A stretch of 64,000 nucleotides of DNA from Polaribacter sp. BAL334. Its GTDB lineage: Bacteria; Bacteroidota; Bacteroidia; Flavobacteriales; Flavobacteriaceae. Of this stretch, positions 1-8,727 are shown piece after piece. Below the pieces are notes generated by a model. That model was not told the DNA's origin. It saw only the letters and a program-made list of their open reading frames with translations, and did no database searches. How positions within the stretch are numbered: position 1 is the stretch's first letter; every line of letters starts with the position of its first letter. Location of the stretch: positions 1 to 64,000 of the forward strand of contig NZ_JADWOV010000245.1 of NCBI RefSeq assembly GCF_015767435.1, written 5' to 3'. The position numbers and the translations under genes were made by a program.

Positions 1-140
1 ACCCAACCTTCTTGAAGTTCTGTTAATTGAAATTCTGGACTTGCATACGACATGACTCCAGAAATAATTCCAGCATCAAAACCAAATAAAAATCCTCCTA
101 AAGAGACTACAAATGCAATTAATGCTAGTTTTTTTGACAT
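1..140 (-). CDS. Sugar-porter MFS transporter (N-terminal fragment, runs off the window)
   Basis: Only the first 46 codons are inside the window; the gene reads off the left edge. The ATG is at 138-140 on the minus strand, 9 bases downstream of the GH30 stop. The N-terminus, MSKKLALIAFVVSLGGFLFG followed by FDAGIISGVM, is the first transmembrane helix typical of sugar:H+ symporters of the sugar-porter family (XylE/glucose-permease type). As the last visible gene of the glucan-utilisation operon it would import glucose released in the periplasm by the GH3 and GH30 enzymes. The family call rests on this short motif; the exact substrate cannot be seen. Confidence 0.8.
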   Translation of the reverse strand, partial: MSKKLALIAFVVSLGGFLFGFDAGIISGVMSYASPEFQLTELQEGW

Positions 141-149
141 GAGTAAAAG

Positions 150-1655
150 TTAGTTGAGTACAATTGATTGGATTGAATGTGGCAATATTTGTAATTTTGT
201 TGTTTTTAAATCAACAGTAATTGAATAATTTAAAGACTCGTTTGAGCTATTCATTGCTATAATTACAATACTCTTATTTTTGTTTTTAAAGGCTGTAGAA
301 ATAATTTTATTTGAACTAGTTACACTACTAATTCTTTTTGCTCCTGGTATTATAAATTTAGAAAAATGTCCTATGTAATAAAAAGAATTCGTAAACGTAA
401 GTTCACCCGTTTGTGTATTACCATGCACTGGAGAAAAGCATAAATTTCCCACATGGTTTGGGCCACCAGTCTCATCCAAAAGAATATTCCAATCTGTCCA
501 AGCAACAGTACCATTGTTAAAATCTTTTATCATCGATTTTCCGTAACGCTCTGCTAATTTTGGATCTTCATTTTCTATTCTAGAAATATCATACCCTTCA
601 TTACAGCCTTCCGTAAAGATTAGCTTTTTATCAGGATATGCCTCATTGACTCTTGCAACATTTTCATACATTGGATTGTCATCTTTCCAATCCTCATACC
701 AATGAAAACCTGTTCCCCATACATATTTTGCTGCCTCAGGATCGTTTAAAATAGTACTTGCTCTTTGATATAATAAATCTCTATTATGATCCCAAACTAT
801 TATTTTTTTATCCCCTAAGCCTTCATTTTCGAGAGTAGGACCTAAATAATTTTTTAAAAAATCTCTTTCTTCTTCTGCTGTATAAATGCAGGATTCCCAG
901 CGTTGAATTGCCATTGGTTCATTTTGAATAGATAATCCCCAAATAGGAATTCCCTCTTTTTCATATGCTTTGATGAATTTGGCATAATAATTAGCCCAAG
1001 GTTGATAAAATTCTTCTTTTAATTTACCTCCTTTTAACATATTGTTATTTGTTTTCATAAATGCAGGAGGACTCCAAGGACTTGCATACATAGTTAGTTT
1101 ACCCCCAGCAGCTTCGATTGCTTTTTTTGTAAATGGAATTCTATATTTTTTATCATGCTTTATGGAAAAAGATTTTAAATCTTTATCTCCTTCTTCAACA
1201 TACGTATAACTTGCACTTGAAAAATCGCAACTATGAATAATAGTTCTTGCTAACGAATACCCAATTCCTTTTTGTGTATCATAATAGGCTTGTAAAAATA
1301 ACTCTTGATTTTCTTTTGATAATTTATAAAATGTTTCTGCAGATGCATCTGTTAAAGCAGCACCAATACCAATAAATTCTTGAAACTCATTTCTAGGATC
1401 AACCACAATATCAATCTCCGTTTCTAATGGTTGATTAAACTCTGAAAACGAAATAGTATCCGTTAATGTGAGTTTTAAATTTGAATTGTGAGCTGTCGTG
1501 TATACTTTTGCTTTTACACTGTTCGTATCAAAAGTAATTTGTTCCTCTTGATAACCGCTTTTACTATTATTTTTAAAATTTTTACATTGATAAAACCCAA
1601 AAGAAAGAAAAAGAATACAAAATGATACGGATTGTTTTTTTAAAAATTTTTTCAT
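150..1655 (-). CDS. GH30 family glucanase, exported
   Basis: 501 aa glycoside hydrolase of family GH30, whose members include endo-beta-1,6-glucanases and glucosylceramidases. The N-terminus is a signal sequence ending near Cys24 (FGFYQC), a loose lipoprotein site. The acid/base motif WGLSIQNEP places the catalytic Glu at about residue 246, and the nucleophile motif LIFTEG at about residue 349. The C-terminus forms the beta-sandwich typical of GH30 (ending LPHSIQSIVLN). It is the penultimate visible gene of the PUL, 35 bases after GH3. In a laminarin-type locus a GH30 usually removes beta-1,6-linked glucose branches; that specificity is inferred from context. Family assignment is firm; subfamily cannot be told by eye. 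Confidence 0.93.
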   Translation of the reverse strand: MKKFLKKQSVSFCILFLSFGFYQCKNFKNNSKSGYQEEQITFDTNSVKAKVYTTAHNSNLKLTLTDTISFSEFNQPLETEIDIVVDPRNEFQEFIGIGAALTDASAETFYKLSKENQELFLQAYYDTQKGIGYSLARTIIHSCDFSSASYTYVEEGDKDLKSFSIKHDKKYRIPFTKKAIEAAGGKLTMYASPWSPPAFMKTNNNMLKGGKLKEEFYQPWANYYAKFIKAYEKEGIPIWGLSIQNEPMAIQRWESCIYTAEEERDFLKNYLGPTLENEGLGDKKIIVWDHNRDLLYQRASTILNDPEAAKYVWGTGFHWYEDWKDDNPMYENVARVNEAYPDKKLIFTEGCNEGYDISRIENEDPKLAERYGKSMIKDFNNGTVAWTDWNILLDETGGPNHVGNLCFSPVHGNTQTGELTFTNSFYYIGHFSKFIIPGAKRISSVTSSNKIISTAFKNKNKSIVIIAMNSSNESLNYSITVDLKTTKLQILPHSIQSIVLN

Positions 1656-1690
1656 CTATTTGATTTTTATTGATACACTATTAGAATGAC

Positions 1691-3544
1691 TTATTTATGG
1701 TTACTTTTTATCACTTTCTCTTTTTTATAATTTAGACCATACCCAAAATCAAATAGTGGTTTTTTTGATGTGTCCCAAAAATTCACTCCATATTTACCTT
1801 TAAAATCAGCTTCGGATGCTGGCCAAGAATGCGGTAATTTACCTTTAAAATCGTAATCGCCAAAAAGTACTTCTGCGATTCCATCTCCCTCTGAACCAGG
1901 TAACCAAGTTGCAACAAATGCATCAGAATCATTGATTTGGTTTGTAGTTACTAACGCTCTTCCAGAAATTAAAACAACCACTGTTTTAATACCTTTTTCT
2001 GAATACTTTTTTATATATTTTTGATGTGATTCACTTAAGGTTAATTTATTTTCTATATTTTCATCATTAATATCCCCAAACATTTCTGCATATGGTGTTT
2101 CTCCCACAACAATAATGGCTACGTCTGCATCAACATGATTTCCTGTAGCGTCCTTATCATAAACAATTTCTGCTTTTGAAATTTTTTTAATCCCATCTAA
2201 AATAGTTGTTGCTCCTTTATAATTTTCTCTTGTACCCTGCCATGCCATTGTCCAGCCACCAGACTGTAGTCCTGCATTATTAGCATGCTCACCTACTACT
2301 ACTATTTTTTTAAAGTTTTTATTTAATGGTAAAATATGATTCTTATTTTTTAATAAAACTAACGATTCACGGACAGCTTGCCTCGCCTTATCTCGATGGT
2401 TTTGGTTTCCAATTTTTGATATAAATGATGCATTTGGAAATGGATTTTTAAATAATCCTAACCTGAATTTTTGTCTTAAAATTCTTTTAACAGCGTCATT
2501 AATTCTATGAATAGAAACCGAATCAGTAGCTATTGCATTTTTTAATCCATTTTGAAAAACATCTAAATCACCATCAACAGCCATTACCATATCTACCCCA
2601 GCATTAATTACTTCATTTTTACCAAACCTAGAATAGCCTTTCCAATCCGTAAGAACAATACCGTCAAAACCCATACTTTTTTTTAAAGTATCATTAATTA
2701 ATTCTTTATGACTATGCATTGATATTCCTGATAATGAATTAAATGATACCATTATTGCCCCTACTTTAGCTTTCACAGCGGTTTTATAAGGTGGTAATAA
2801 TTTTTCAGAAACTTCTTTCATGGTTAAGGAAGTGTTTCCTCCTTCTATTCCAAAATCTGTAGCACCATCACCAATAAAATGTTTCGCAGTTGCCATTACA
2901 GTATGGCCATCTTTTAAATTTCCTTGTAGGCCTTCTATTGAAGCTTTCGCCATTTTACTTGTTAATTCTGTATTTTCTGAAAAAGCTTCGTAGACTCTTC
3001 CCCATTTTTCATTATATGGAATTGCAACACAAGGAGAAAATGTCCAGTTAAAACCTGTAGCTTGTACTTCTAGGGCTGTAATTTGGGCAATTTCTTTTAC
3101 TAAAGAGGTATTTTGTGTTGCTCCCAAACCAACGTTGTGAGGAAAAATAGTTGCCCCTTGAAAAGTATTTTGTCCATGAACCGCATCTACAGCAAATAAT
3201 AAAGGAATTCCTAAACGTGTTGACAATGCTTTTTCTTGTAATGCTTTAAATCTATTTTGCCAGCCTAAAGCATTTTCTCCTGGATTTGGTCCTTGGGTAT
3301 GAATTACGGATCCAATAAATTTTGTAGCAATTTCATTATCTGAACCTAAATCTGCAAAATGCCTAACTTGAGTCATTTGACCAATTTTTTCATCTAAAGT
3401 CATTAAAGCTAATAATGAATCAACTTTGCTTTCAATTATTTTATTTTCATCGGTATAAATATCTGTTTTATATGCATGTAAAAATAGCATCAAGACAAAA
3501 ATTGATAACAAGTAAAATTTAGGGCTCCTACTTTTTGAAGTCAT
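1691..3544 (-). CDS. GH3 family beta-glucosidase / exo-beta-glucanase
   Basis: 617 aa two-domain GH3 enzyme that removes terminal glucose from beta-gluco-oligosaccharides. The N-terminal barrel contains AVDAVHG (Asp120, substrate binding), KHFIGDG (Lys221-His222) and the nucleophile motif GIVLTDWKGY with Asp300. The C-terminal sandwich contains GETPYAEMFGD, giving a likely acid/base Glu487 as in plant exo-glucanases, and LPHSWP near the end. The length fits the two-domain ExoI-like type without the fibronectin-like domain of BglX. A hydrophobic stretch at residues 11-24 is a signal sequence or anchor, so the enzyme is probably periplasmic. It sits between GH16 and GH30 and probably finishes oligosaccharides imported by SusCD. 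Confidence 0.95.
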   Translation of the reverse strand: MTSKSRSPKFYLLSIFVLMLFLHAYKTDIYTDENKIIESKVDSLLALMTLDEKIGQMTQVRHFADLGSDNEIATKFIGSVIHTQGPNPGENALGWQNRFKALQEKALSTRLGIPLLFAVDAVHGQNTFQGATIFPHNVGLGATQNTSLVKEIAQITALEVQATGFNWTFSPCVAIPYNEKWGRVYEAFSENTELTSKMAKASIEGLQGNLKDGHTVMATAKHFIGDGATDFGIEGGNTSLTMKEVSEKLLPPYKTAVKAKVGAIMVSFNSLSGISMHSHKELINDTLKKSMGFDGIVLTDWKGYSRFGKNEVINAGVDMVMAVDGDLDVFQNGLKNAIATDSVSIHRINDAVKRILRQKFRLGLFKNPFPNASFISKIGNQNHRDKARQAVRESLVLLKNKNHILPLNKNFKKIVVVGEHANNAGLQSGGWTMAWQGTRENYKGATTILDGIKKISKAEIVYDKDATGNHVDADVAIIVVGETPYAEMFGDINDENIENKLTLSESHQKYIKKYSEKGIKTVVVLISGRALVTTNQINDSDAFVATWLPGSEGDGIAEVLFGDYDFKGKLPHSWPASEADFKGKYGVNFWDTSKKPLFDFGYGLNYKKEKVIKSNHK

Positions 3545-3603
3545 ATAGTAAATACAGTTGATTTTTTTTAAAAGAAGTCACTACTAATCCGTTTAAAAGT
3601 ATA

Positions 3604-4464
3604 TTATTTTTTATATTCGTGTTTAACCCAGTCAACCTCCATAACCCACTCTGAACCTTTCATAGGAGAATCAGTAATTTTTGCGAAATTTAATATTGCA
3701 AACATGGGTTCAGGGTATTTATCTCCTTCACCTACATTTCTATAAATTTCCTTACCATCAACTCTATATACCAAATCACTATTTTGCCATTCAACAGAAT
3801 ATTCGTGATATTCATTTAACGTAACATCAAATCCTTTTCGTAAACTCCACCAATCTCCTTTATCACATTCGCCCAAACTTTTAATAGCACCTGCTGTAAA
3901 ATGGTCTTTTTGATGATCACCATGATGTTCAAAAATATCGATTTCACCAGAACCTGTTAGTGGCCAACATATATTTTCATTTTCTTCTTGTACTGGTGAT
4001 TCATTATTTTGCGCCCCCAAAATCCACCAAGCAGGAAACATGCTTGGTTCTCCATTACTACTTAGTTTTAATTTTGCAGTCCATTTACCTTTGATAAATT
4101 CTTTTCTGTTTTTTGAAGCAATACGTCCTGCTACATATTCAGTTTCAGGATGTTTTTTACCATGTTTATCTAGATTATCACAATCGTATTTTTTATCAAT
4201 TTTAACTACTTTTAATTTTAAGGTACCATTACTTACCTCTCTTGTTCCAAATTCATTATCTGGAACGTAACAATGTGTTTCGTTATTTACCCAAATGCGT
4301 TGGTCTTGCCAATTGTCAGTATTAAAGGTGTCGAAATTGTCAAGAAAATCTATTTCCCATTCTATAATTTCTGGTGTTTTATCAGATTGTTTTTTATCTT
4401 TTGTTTTAAAAGCTATTAATAATAAAGCCGCTAATAAGGTTATTAAAACATATATTTTTTTCAT
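3604..4464 (-). CDS. GH16 family endo-beta-1,3-glucanase (laminarinase-like)
   Basis: 286 aa GH16 enzyme. The signature GSGEIDIFEHHG gives nucleophile Glu174, assisting Asp176 and acid/base Glu179 (ExDxxE form). The fold landmarks GRIASKNR, GKWTAKLKLSS, FPAWWILG, NEYHEYSVEW and FAILNFA follow in the order seen in laminarinases. An N-terminal hydrophobic segment (residues 4-19) suggests export. Endo-cleavage of beta-1,3-glucan is the best guess given GH30, GH3 and GH5 next to it; agarase or porphyranase activity is less likely because sulfatases and other GH families are absent. There are 59 bases to the GH3 start, consistent with one operon. Confidence 0.93.
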   Translation of the reverse strand: MKKIYVLITLLAALLLIAFKTKDKKQSDKTPEIIEWEIDFLDNFDTFNTDNWQDQRIWVNNETHCYVPDNEFGTREVSNGTLKLKVVKIDKKYDCDNLDKHGKKHPETEYVAGRIASKNRKEFIKGKWTAKLKLSSNGEPSMFPAWWILGAQNNESPVQEENENICWPLTGSGEIDIFEHHGDHQKDHFTAGAIKSLGECDKGDWWSLRKGFDVTLNEYHEYSVEWQNSDLVYRVDGKEIYRNVGEGDKYPEPMFAILNFAKITDSPMKGSEWVMEVDWVKHEYKK

Positions 4465-4497
4465 TATTTTGGGTTTTTAAATTAGGTGATATTCTAT

Positions 4498-4728
4498 TTA
4501 TTCTGTTTCTGAAGTTTTAGAGGCCTCTATTTCTTTATATAATAGATGGTCGTCAATGAGTCTTAACAATAATATTTTATGTAATGAATCAATATTTGAT
4601 AAATCATCATTTTGATCTTTTAATATTTTTAAATTATCATCAACTTCCTCATCACCATAATAAGGTCTTTGAGCTTCAAGATATTCACCAACTTGTTGTT
4701 TAAGTGTTTTCAAAATATAATAAACCAA
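4498..4728 (-). CDS. Small acidic hypothetical protein in the PUL operon
   Basis: 76 aa ORF in the gap between GH5 and GH16, in the operon direction, not overlapping any gene. The product is hydrophilic and helical (KTLKQQVGEYLEAQRPYYGD, then an acidic stretch), with no signal peptide, membrane segment or recognised motif. Its codons resemble those of its neighbours and it fills an otherwise empty 330-base gap. No homologue is recognised; it could be a real small cytoplasmic protein or a chance ORF. Confidence 0.4.
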   Translation of the reverse strand: MVYYILKTLKQQVGEYLEAQRPYYGDEEVDDNLKILKDQNDDLSNIDSLHKILLLRLIDDHLLYKEIEASKTSETE

Positions 4729-4796
4729 AATTCGTTTTATAATTCTAACATTTCAAATAGATATAATGAATCATTAAACAGTTAAATTTTTATAAT

Positions 4797-7499
4797 TTAG
4801 TTTTTAATCAACTTTTTTTGTGCGAATCCTTGATCTGTCTCAATTAATACTAAATATATCCCTGATTTTAAATTTGATAAATTATATACACTATTTGAGG
4901 TTATATTTGGTTGAATATTTTTAACCAAACGACCATTCAAATCCACAATTTTTAGGCTTTTAATTTTTTGTTGTGGTGATAATTTTATACTAAAGGTGTC
5001 AGAAAAAGGATTTGGGAATATTTTTACTTCATCATTTAAGTTATCTTCAACGCTTAAACTACTTGTAAATTTAAATTCAAACCAATTCATATTAAAGCCA
5101 CTTTGTAAAACTTTCATTTTTAAGGTATAAATACCCGCTTTTAAAATTGCCTGAGTTGAAGAAGTTGTCCAAGTTTGCCATCCCCCAGTTATTGGTAAAT
5201 TTAATGTAGCAATAGACTGAGTTTCTTGATTATTAATCAATTCAAATTCTATTTTACCTACGCTAGATTGAGAAGCTGTTCTTACATTTAAATTGTAATA
5301 TCCATCATCTGAAATGTAGATTAAATATTCGGCATAATCTCCAGCATCTGTATAAGCTATATTCTTCCCAGCGCCTAAATCACTGGTATCTTCTAGTTGT
5401 AGTCCGAATTGATTACTATAATTTTCAGCTTGAATTTTTCCAGGAATTAATAGTCTAGTAATCAAATAATTATTTACCAATTTATTTTGAAAAGTTGGTA
5501 ACTTAGCATTTAAAGAAGATGTAATTATATCTCCATTATAACTGACTTTTATTTCATCTTGATAAAATAAATATTTATCAAGTATAATATTGATTACTCT
5601 ATTATTTGATGGATCTATTTTTACTGATGCAATACTTCTTAAAATATTATTTACTCTTACCTCAAACAAATTAGTACTAAGTTCTTGAACATTTATTGGT
5701 TGATTTACAACAATATTTATTGATTGTTCATCATCACTAGTACTAGCGCTTAAAACTTGAAACGCAGGGGTTGGATCTGTTGATTTTAAAAATTCAATAC
5801 TACTCATATTAAATGAAGCATTGCCATCAATTAAAATTTTTAAAACATGCTTACCTTCCTCTAAATATTTATTTTTAACTGTTTGGAATACAAAATTATT
5901 CCAATTACCTGTGTTACCAAGTGTGACGTCGCCTGCAAAATCAATATCATCAATGAAAAATTTTGGTTTGCCTCCTGATTGTTCAGTAGCATATCTAAAC
6001 TTGAAATCATAAAATGCTGTTTCTTCAACATTGATGGTATATTTTACCCATTCATTTTTTTCTGTATAACCTATGTGATAGCCATTACTATTAATTTGAT
6101 CTTGATTGGTTTGAATATCTACTCCATCATTTCTATATTCCCAACCAGAGTTCCACGCGGTAAAGTTTCCTGTTGATAGGTTATAATCAGCTACTACAGT
6201 ATCATAATATGCAAAATTATTTTTTCCTAAGTCATAATCCGAGAGGTAAATAATACCAGGAATTGGAGCAGGTTTACCATGATAAGGTAAGATTTCATCG
6301 GTTTGTACTTGTCGTATAATGGCGTCAGGAACATCTTTTCTATATTTACTGTTTTCAACTAATAGATTATCCGCCAATTGCATCATAGCATCAAAAGTTT
6401 CTTGTACTGTTGGTTTTGATCCTTCACCTTTCCAAAAATTAATTACTTTTTGATAACCCGGATTGATGTTCACAGCATAAGGACTATCTATATCACCTAT
6501 TTTACGAATTGCCCACCAAGCCCAACCAATATTATTGTTTTCAAAAAGGGTAATGGCATCTGTAAACCAAGTATTTGAATTCTCTCCTGATTCTCCCATC
6601 CATAAGGGTACATTATACTGTTCTCTTAATGGCAGTATCCAATCTAAATCATTTGGGCTATTGTAAGTCCAATATTTATGAAAGCTATAAACTAAATTAT
6701 TATCCCAAGGAGGCAAAAGACCTCTATGGTCGTTAGCATATGAGTTTCCTTCAATATAAAGAATGTGATTATCTCCAACACCTCTTATACCTGCAGTAAT
6801 ATCCTCATAAATTTCTCTCAGCAAAGTATTTTGATTTCCTAAGTCCCAATGTGTTTCATTAATGAGGTCATATCCTCCTATCCACTCATTATCTTTATAT
6901 CTTTCCGCTATTCTAGTCCATAATGCCACAAGCTTATCTCTATTTGCTTGACTTTCCCATAATGAAGGTTTATCAGGATCATAATCATTAATTTCAGAAC
7001 CTCTTCCTTGCCCACCTGGAGTTGCGTGCATATCAAGGATAATATACATATTGTGAGGTGCTGCCCATGAAAGCACATTATCAATTAATTCAAAACCTGT
7101 TTCTATCCATGTATTTTGACCAGCTATAGGCTCTTCTTCAATAGGAAGGGTGAATAAATTATAATGCATGGGTATTCGGATACTATTAAAGCCCCATGCT
7201 GCTAAAGAATCTACATCACGCTTTGTAAAATGATTTTCTCGCCATTTTTGAAAAAAGGTTTCTGTATTTGCTTCTCCCATTAAATCGAATAATTTTTCCT
7301 TAATTTCATGTTGAGATCCAGCAATTCCAGAAGTCTGCATCATATATCCTTCCATAATTTGCCAACCTCCGGGGCCATATCCTCTTAAAAAAACTTCTTC
7401 TCCTTTAGAATTGATAATTTTTTTCCCAGAAGCTTTCAATCCTTGAGCATTAAAGTTTATTGCACATATTAAAAATATGCACGTTAAAAAATTTTTCAT
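4797..7499 (-). CDS. GH5 endo-glucanase with CBM6-like modules and T9SS tail
   Basis: 900 aa secreted multidomain enzyme. A signal peptide (about 1-18) is followed by a GH5 clan-A barrel (about 20-390) with DMHATPGGQG, acid/base Glu215 in GYDLINETHW and nucleophile Glu303 in PLWMGESGEN. Two beta-sandwich segments that look like CBM6 follow: about 430-590 (YTEKNEWVKYTINVEETAFY, FFIDDIDF) and about 720-810 (IQAENYSNQFGLQLED, YTDAGDYAEYLIYI). A Por-secretion/T9SS type A sorting domain ends the protein (FPNPFSDTFSIKL to QKKLIKN). It should be exported by T9SS and act on glucan at the cell surface or outside. GH5 and the T9SS tail are firm; subfamily and exact linkage are not readable. Confidence 0.92.
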   Translation of the reverse strand: MKNFLTCIFLICAINFNAQGLKASGKKIINSKGEEVFLRGYGPGGWQIMEGYMMQTSGIAGSQHEIKEKLFDLMGEANTETFFQKWRENHFTKRDVDSLAAWGFNSIRIPMHYNLFTLPIEEEPIAGQNTWIETGFELIDNVLSWAAPHNMYIILDMHATPGGQGRGSEINDYDPDKPSLWESQANRDKLVALWTRIAERYKDNEWIGGYDLINETHWDLGNQNTLLREIYEDITAGIRGVGDNHILYIEGNSYANDHRGLLPPWDNNLVYSFHKYWTYNSPNDLDWILPLREQYNVPLWMGESGENSNTWFTDAITLFENNNIGWAWWAIRKIGDIDSPYAVNINPGYQKVINFWKGEGSKPTVQETFDAMMQLADNLLVENSKYRKDVPDAIIRQVQTDEILPYHGKPAPIPGIIYLSDYDLGKNNFAYYDTVVADYNLSTGNFTAWNSGWEYRNDGVDIQTNQDQINSNGYHIGYTEKNEWVKYTINVEETAFYDFKFRYATEQSGGKPKFFIDDIDFAGDVTLGNTGNWNNFVFQTVKNKYLEEGKHVLKILIDGNASFNMSSIEFLKSTDPTPAFQVLSASTSDDEQSINIVVNQPINVQELSTNLFEVRVNNILRSIASVKIDPSNNRVINIILDKYLFYQDEIKVSYNGDIITSSLNAKLPTFQNKLVNNYLITRLLIPGKIQAENYSNQFGLQLEDTSDLGAGKNIAYTDAGDYAEYLIYISDDGYYNLNVRTASQSSVGKIEFELINNQETQSIATLNLPITGGWQTWTTSSTQAILKAGIYTLKMKVLQSGFNMNWFEFKFTSSLSVEDNLNDEVKIFPNPFSDTFSIKLSPQQKIKSLKIVDLNGRLVKNIQPNITSNSVYNLSNLKSGIYLVLIETDQGFAQKKLIKN

Positions 7500-7516
7500 A
7501 TATATTATTGTTATAT

Positions 7517-8716
7517 TTAAAGATTATCCAAACCGTATAAAGTAATTTCTGAACCTACTGTTATTGAGGTACTGCCGTAATTTGATGTAATAGAAAACTT
7601 TAAATATCTAAATTGATCGGAAGTGTTGGGTAAGCTAAACTCATGACCTTCGATAGCCTCTTGGAATGCTTTTGTAGGGATATTACCAGCAGCATCTCTT
7701 GGGTCTCCAATATCAAATTGCCCTAATAAATTCCAAGTTTGAGCATCATTACTTGCGTATAAGTTGAATGATTTTAAATTTTCTTCTTGATAATGATACG
7801 TTATTCCTCCACCATTATACCAGTAAGCTCTTTGCCAAACCTTGAATCTTTGGATTCTAACATTTTTATTTAAATCAATCACTATATCTAAAGGAAAGTT
7901 TAAACTACCCCCATTGTTATCTCTTGTTATTATAAAATAACTATTGTCTGCATCTGTTTCAACAGTATCTACAACATCATCCCAAAAATTAACAGTTCTA
8001 CCTTCATAAGCATTTCCGTTCACTGATTGAGCTGAAACTAGAGTCCAAGTAGATTTATCAATTTTTTCCTCAAATAAGGGAATGTGTTTGCCTTTATCTT
8101 CGAGCTCTGTTATGTTCCCATCAAAATCTTCAACTTTTGTAGAAAAAGATAATTCTTTAGATGGTAAACCACGGATAAAAATACTTTCTTGTAAGTTGTT
8201 TGAAGAAAGTATTCTGATTGTTTCGTCAGTACCATCTATAATATGCACATACACAAAGACTGTTTTTGATGCAATATTTTCCCAAGTAATTTTAACCCCT
8301 CCTAAATCTGGAGAAATATTGATACTTTCCTGAACAAGAAATATAAATGATTTTAACGGAATAAAATCAATTTGAGAAGCTTGTGAAATGTTTTCACTTT
8401 CGTCAACAACATATAATTTTACATTTACAGGAGTTGATTGATTTAATCCATTTACTTCAATAGAAGTATTGTATTTACTGGATACTCTAAAAACTTCTTC
8501 ACCTAAAGAGTTTGTATATACAGCTTTCACATACAAAATATCATCATCAGAGGGAAGTGTATAGTTTATAATACCTCCACCATTAGTGGGCGTGACAGTT
8601 ATATTAGTAACTATTCCTGGAGCAGTTGAGTCAATATTTTCATTGTCAGAACAAGAAATAATTGTTGTAAAAACTAGAATTGAAATAAGAATTACTATTT
8701 TAATTTGTCTTTTCAT
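7517..8716 (-). CDS. PUL surface lipoprotein, DUF4959/DUF5000-like (probable surface glycan-binding protein)
   Basis: The start chosen is MKRQIKIVILISIL (ATG 8714-8716) rather than an ATG six codons upstream, because it begins the signal peptide directly and avoids overlap with susD. The lipobox FTTIISC gives a lipidated Cys. The product is about 399 aa: an N-terminal fibronectin-like part (APGIVTNITVTPTNGGG, NYTLPSDDDILYVKAVYTN), a second beta domain, and a C-terminal discoidin-like domain (QRFKVWQRAYWYNGG, KSFNLYASNDAQTWN, FRYLKFSITSNYGS). This layout matches the lipoprotein usually encoded right after susD in Bacteroidota PULs, which binds glycan beside SusCD. No catalytic residues are expected. 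It follows susD by 11 bases. Confidence 0.88.
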   Translation of the reverse strand: MKRQIKIVILISILVFTTIISCSDNENIDSTAPGIVTNITVTPTNGGGIINYTLPSDDDILYVKAVYTNSLGEEVFRVSSKYNTSIEVNGLNQSTPVNVKLYVVDESENISQASQIDFIPLKSFIFLVQESINISPDLGGVKITWENIASKTVFVYVHIIDGTDETIRILSSNNLQESIFIRGLPSKELSFSTKVEDFDGNITELEDKGKHIPLFEEKIDKSTWTLVSAQSVNGNAYEGRTVNFWDDVVDTVETDADNSYFIITRDNNGGSLNFPLDIVIDLNKNVRIQRFKVWQRAYWYNGGGITYHYQEENLKSFNLYASNDAQTWNLLGQFDIGDPRDAAGNIPTKAFQEAIEGHEFSLPNTSDQFRYLKFSITSNYGSTSITVGSEITLYGLDNL

Positions 8717-8727
8717 AATATTGTATT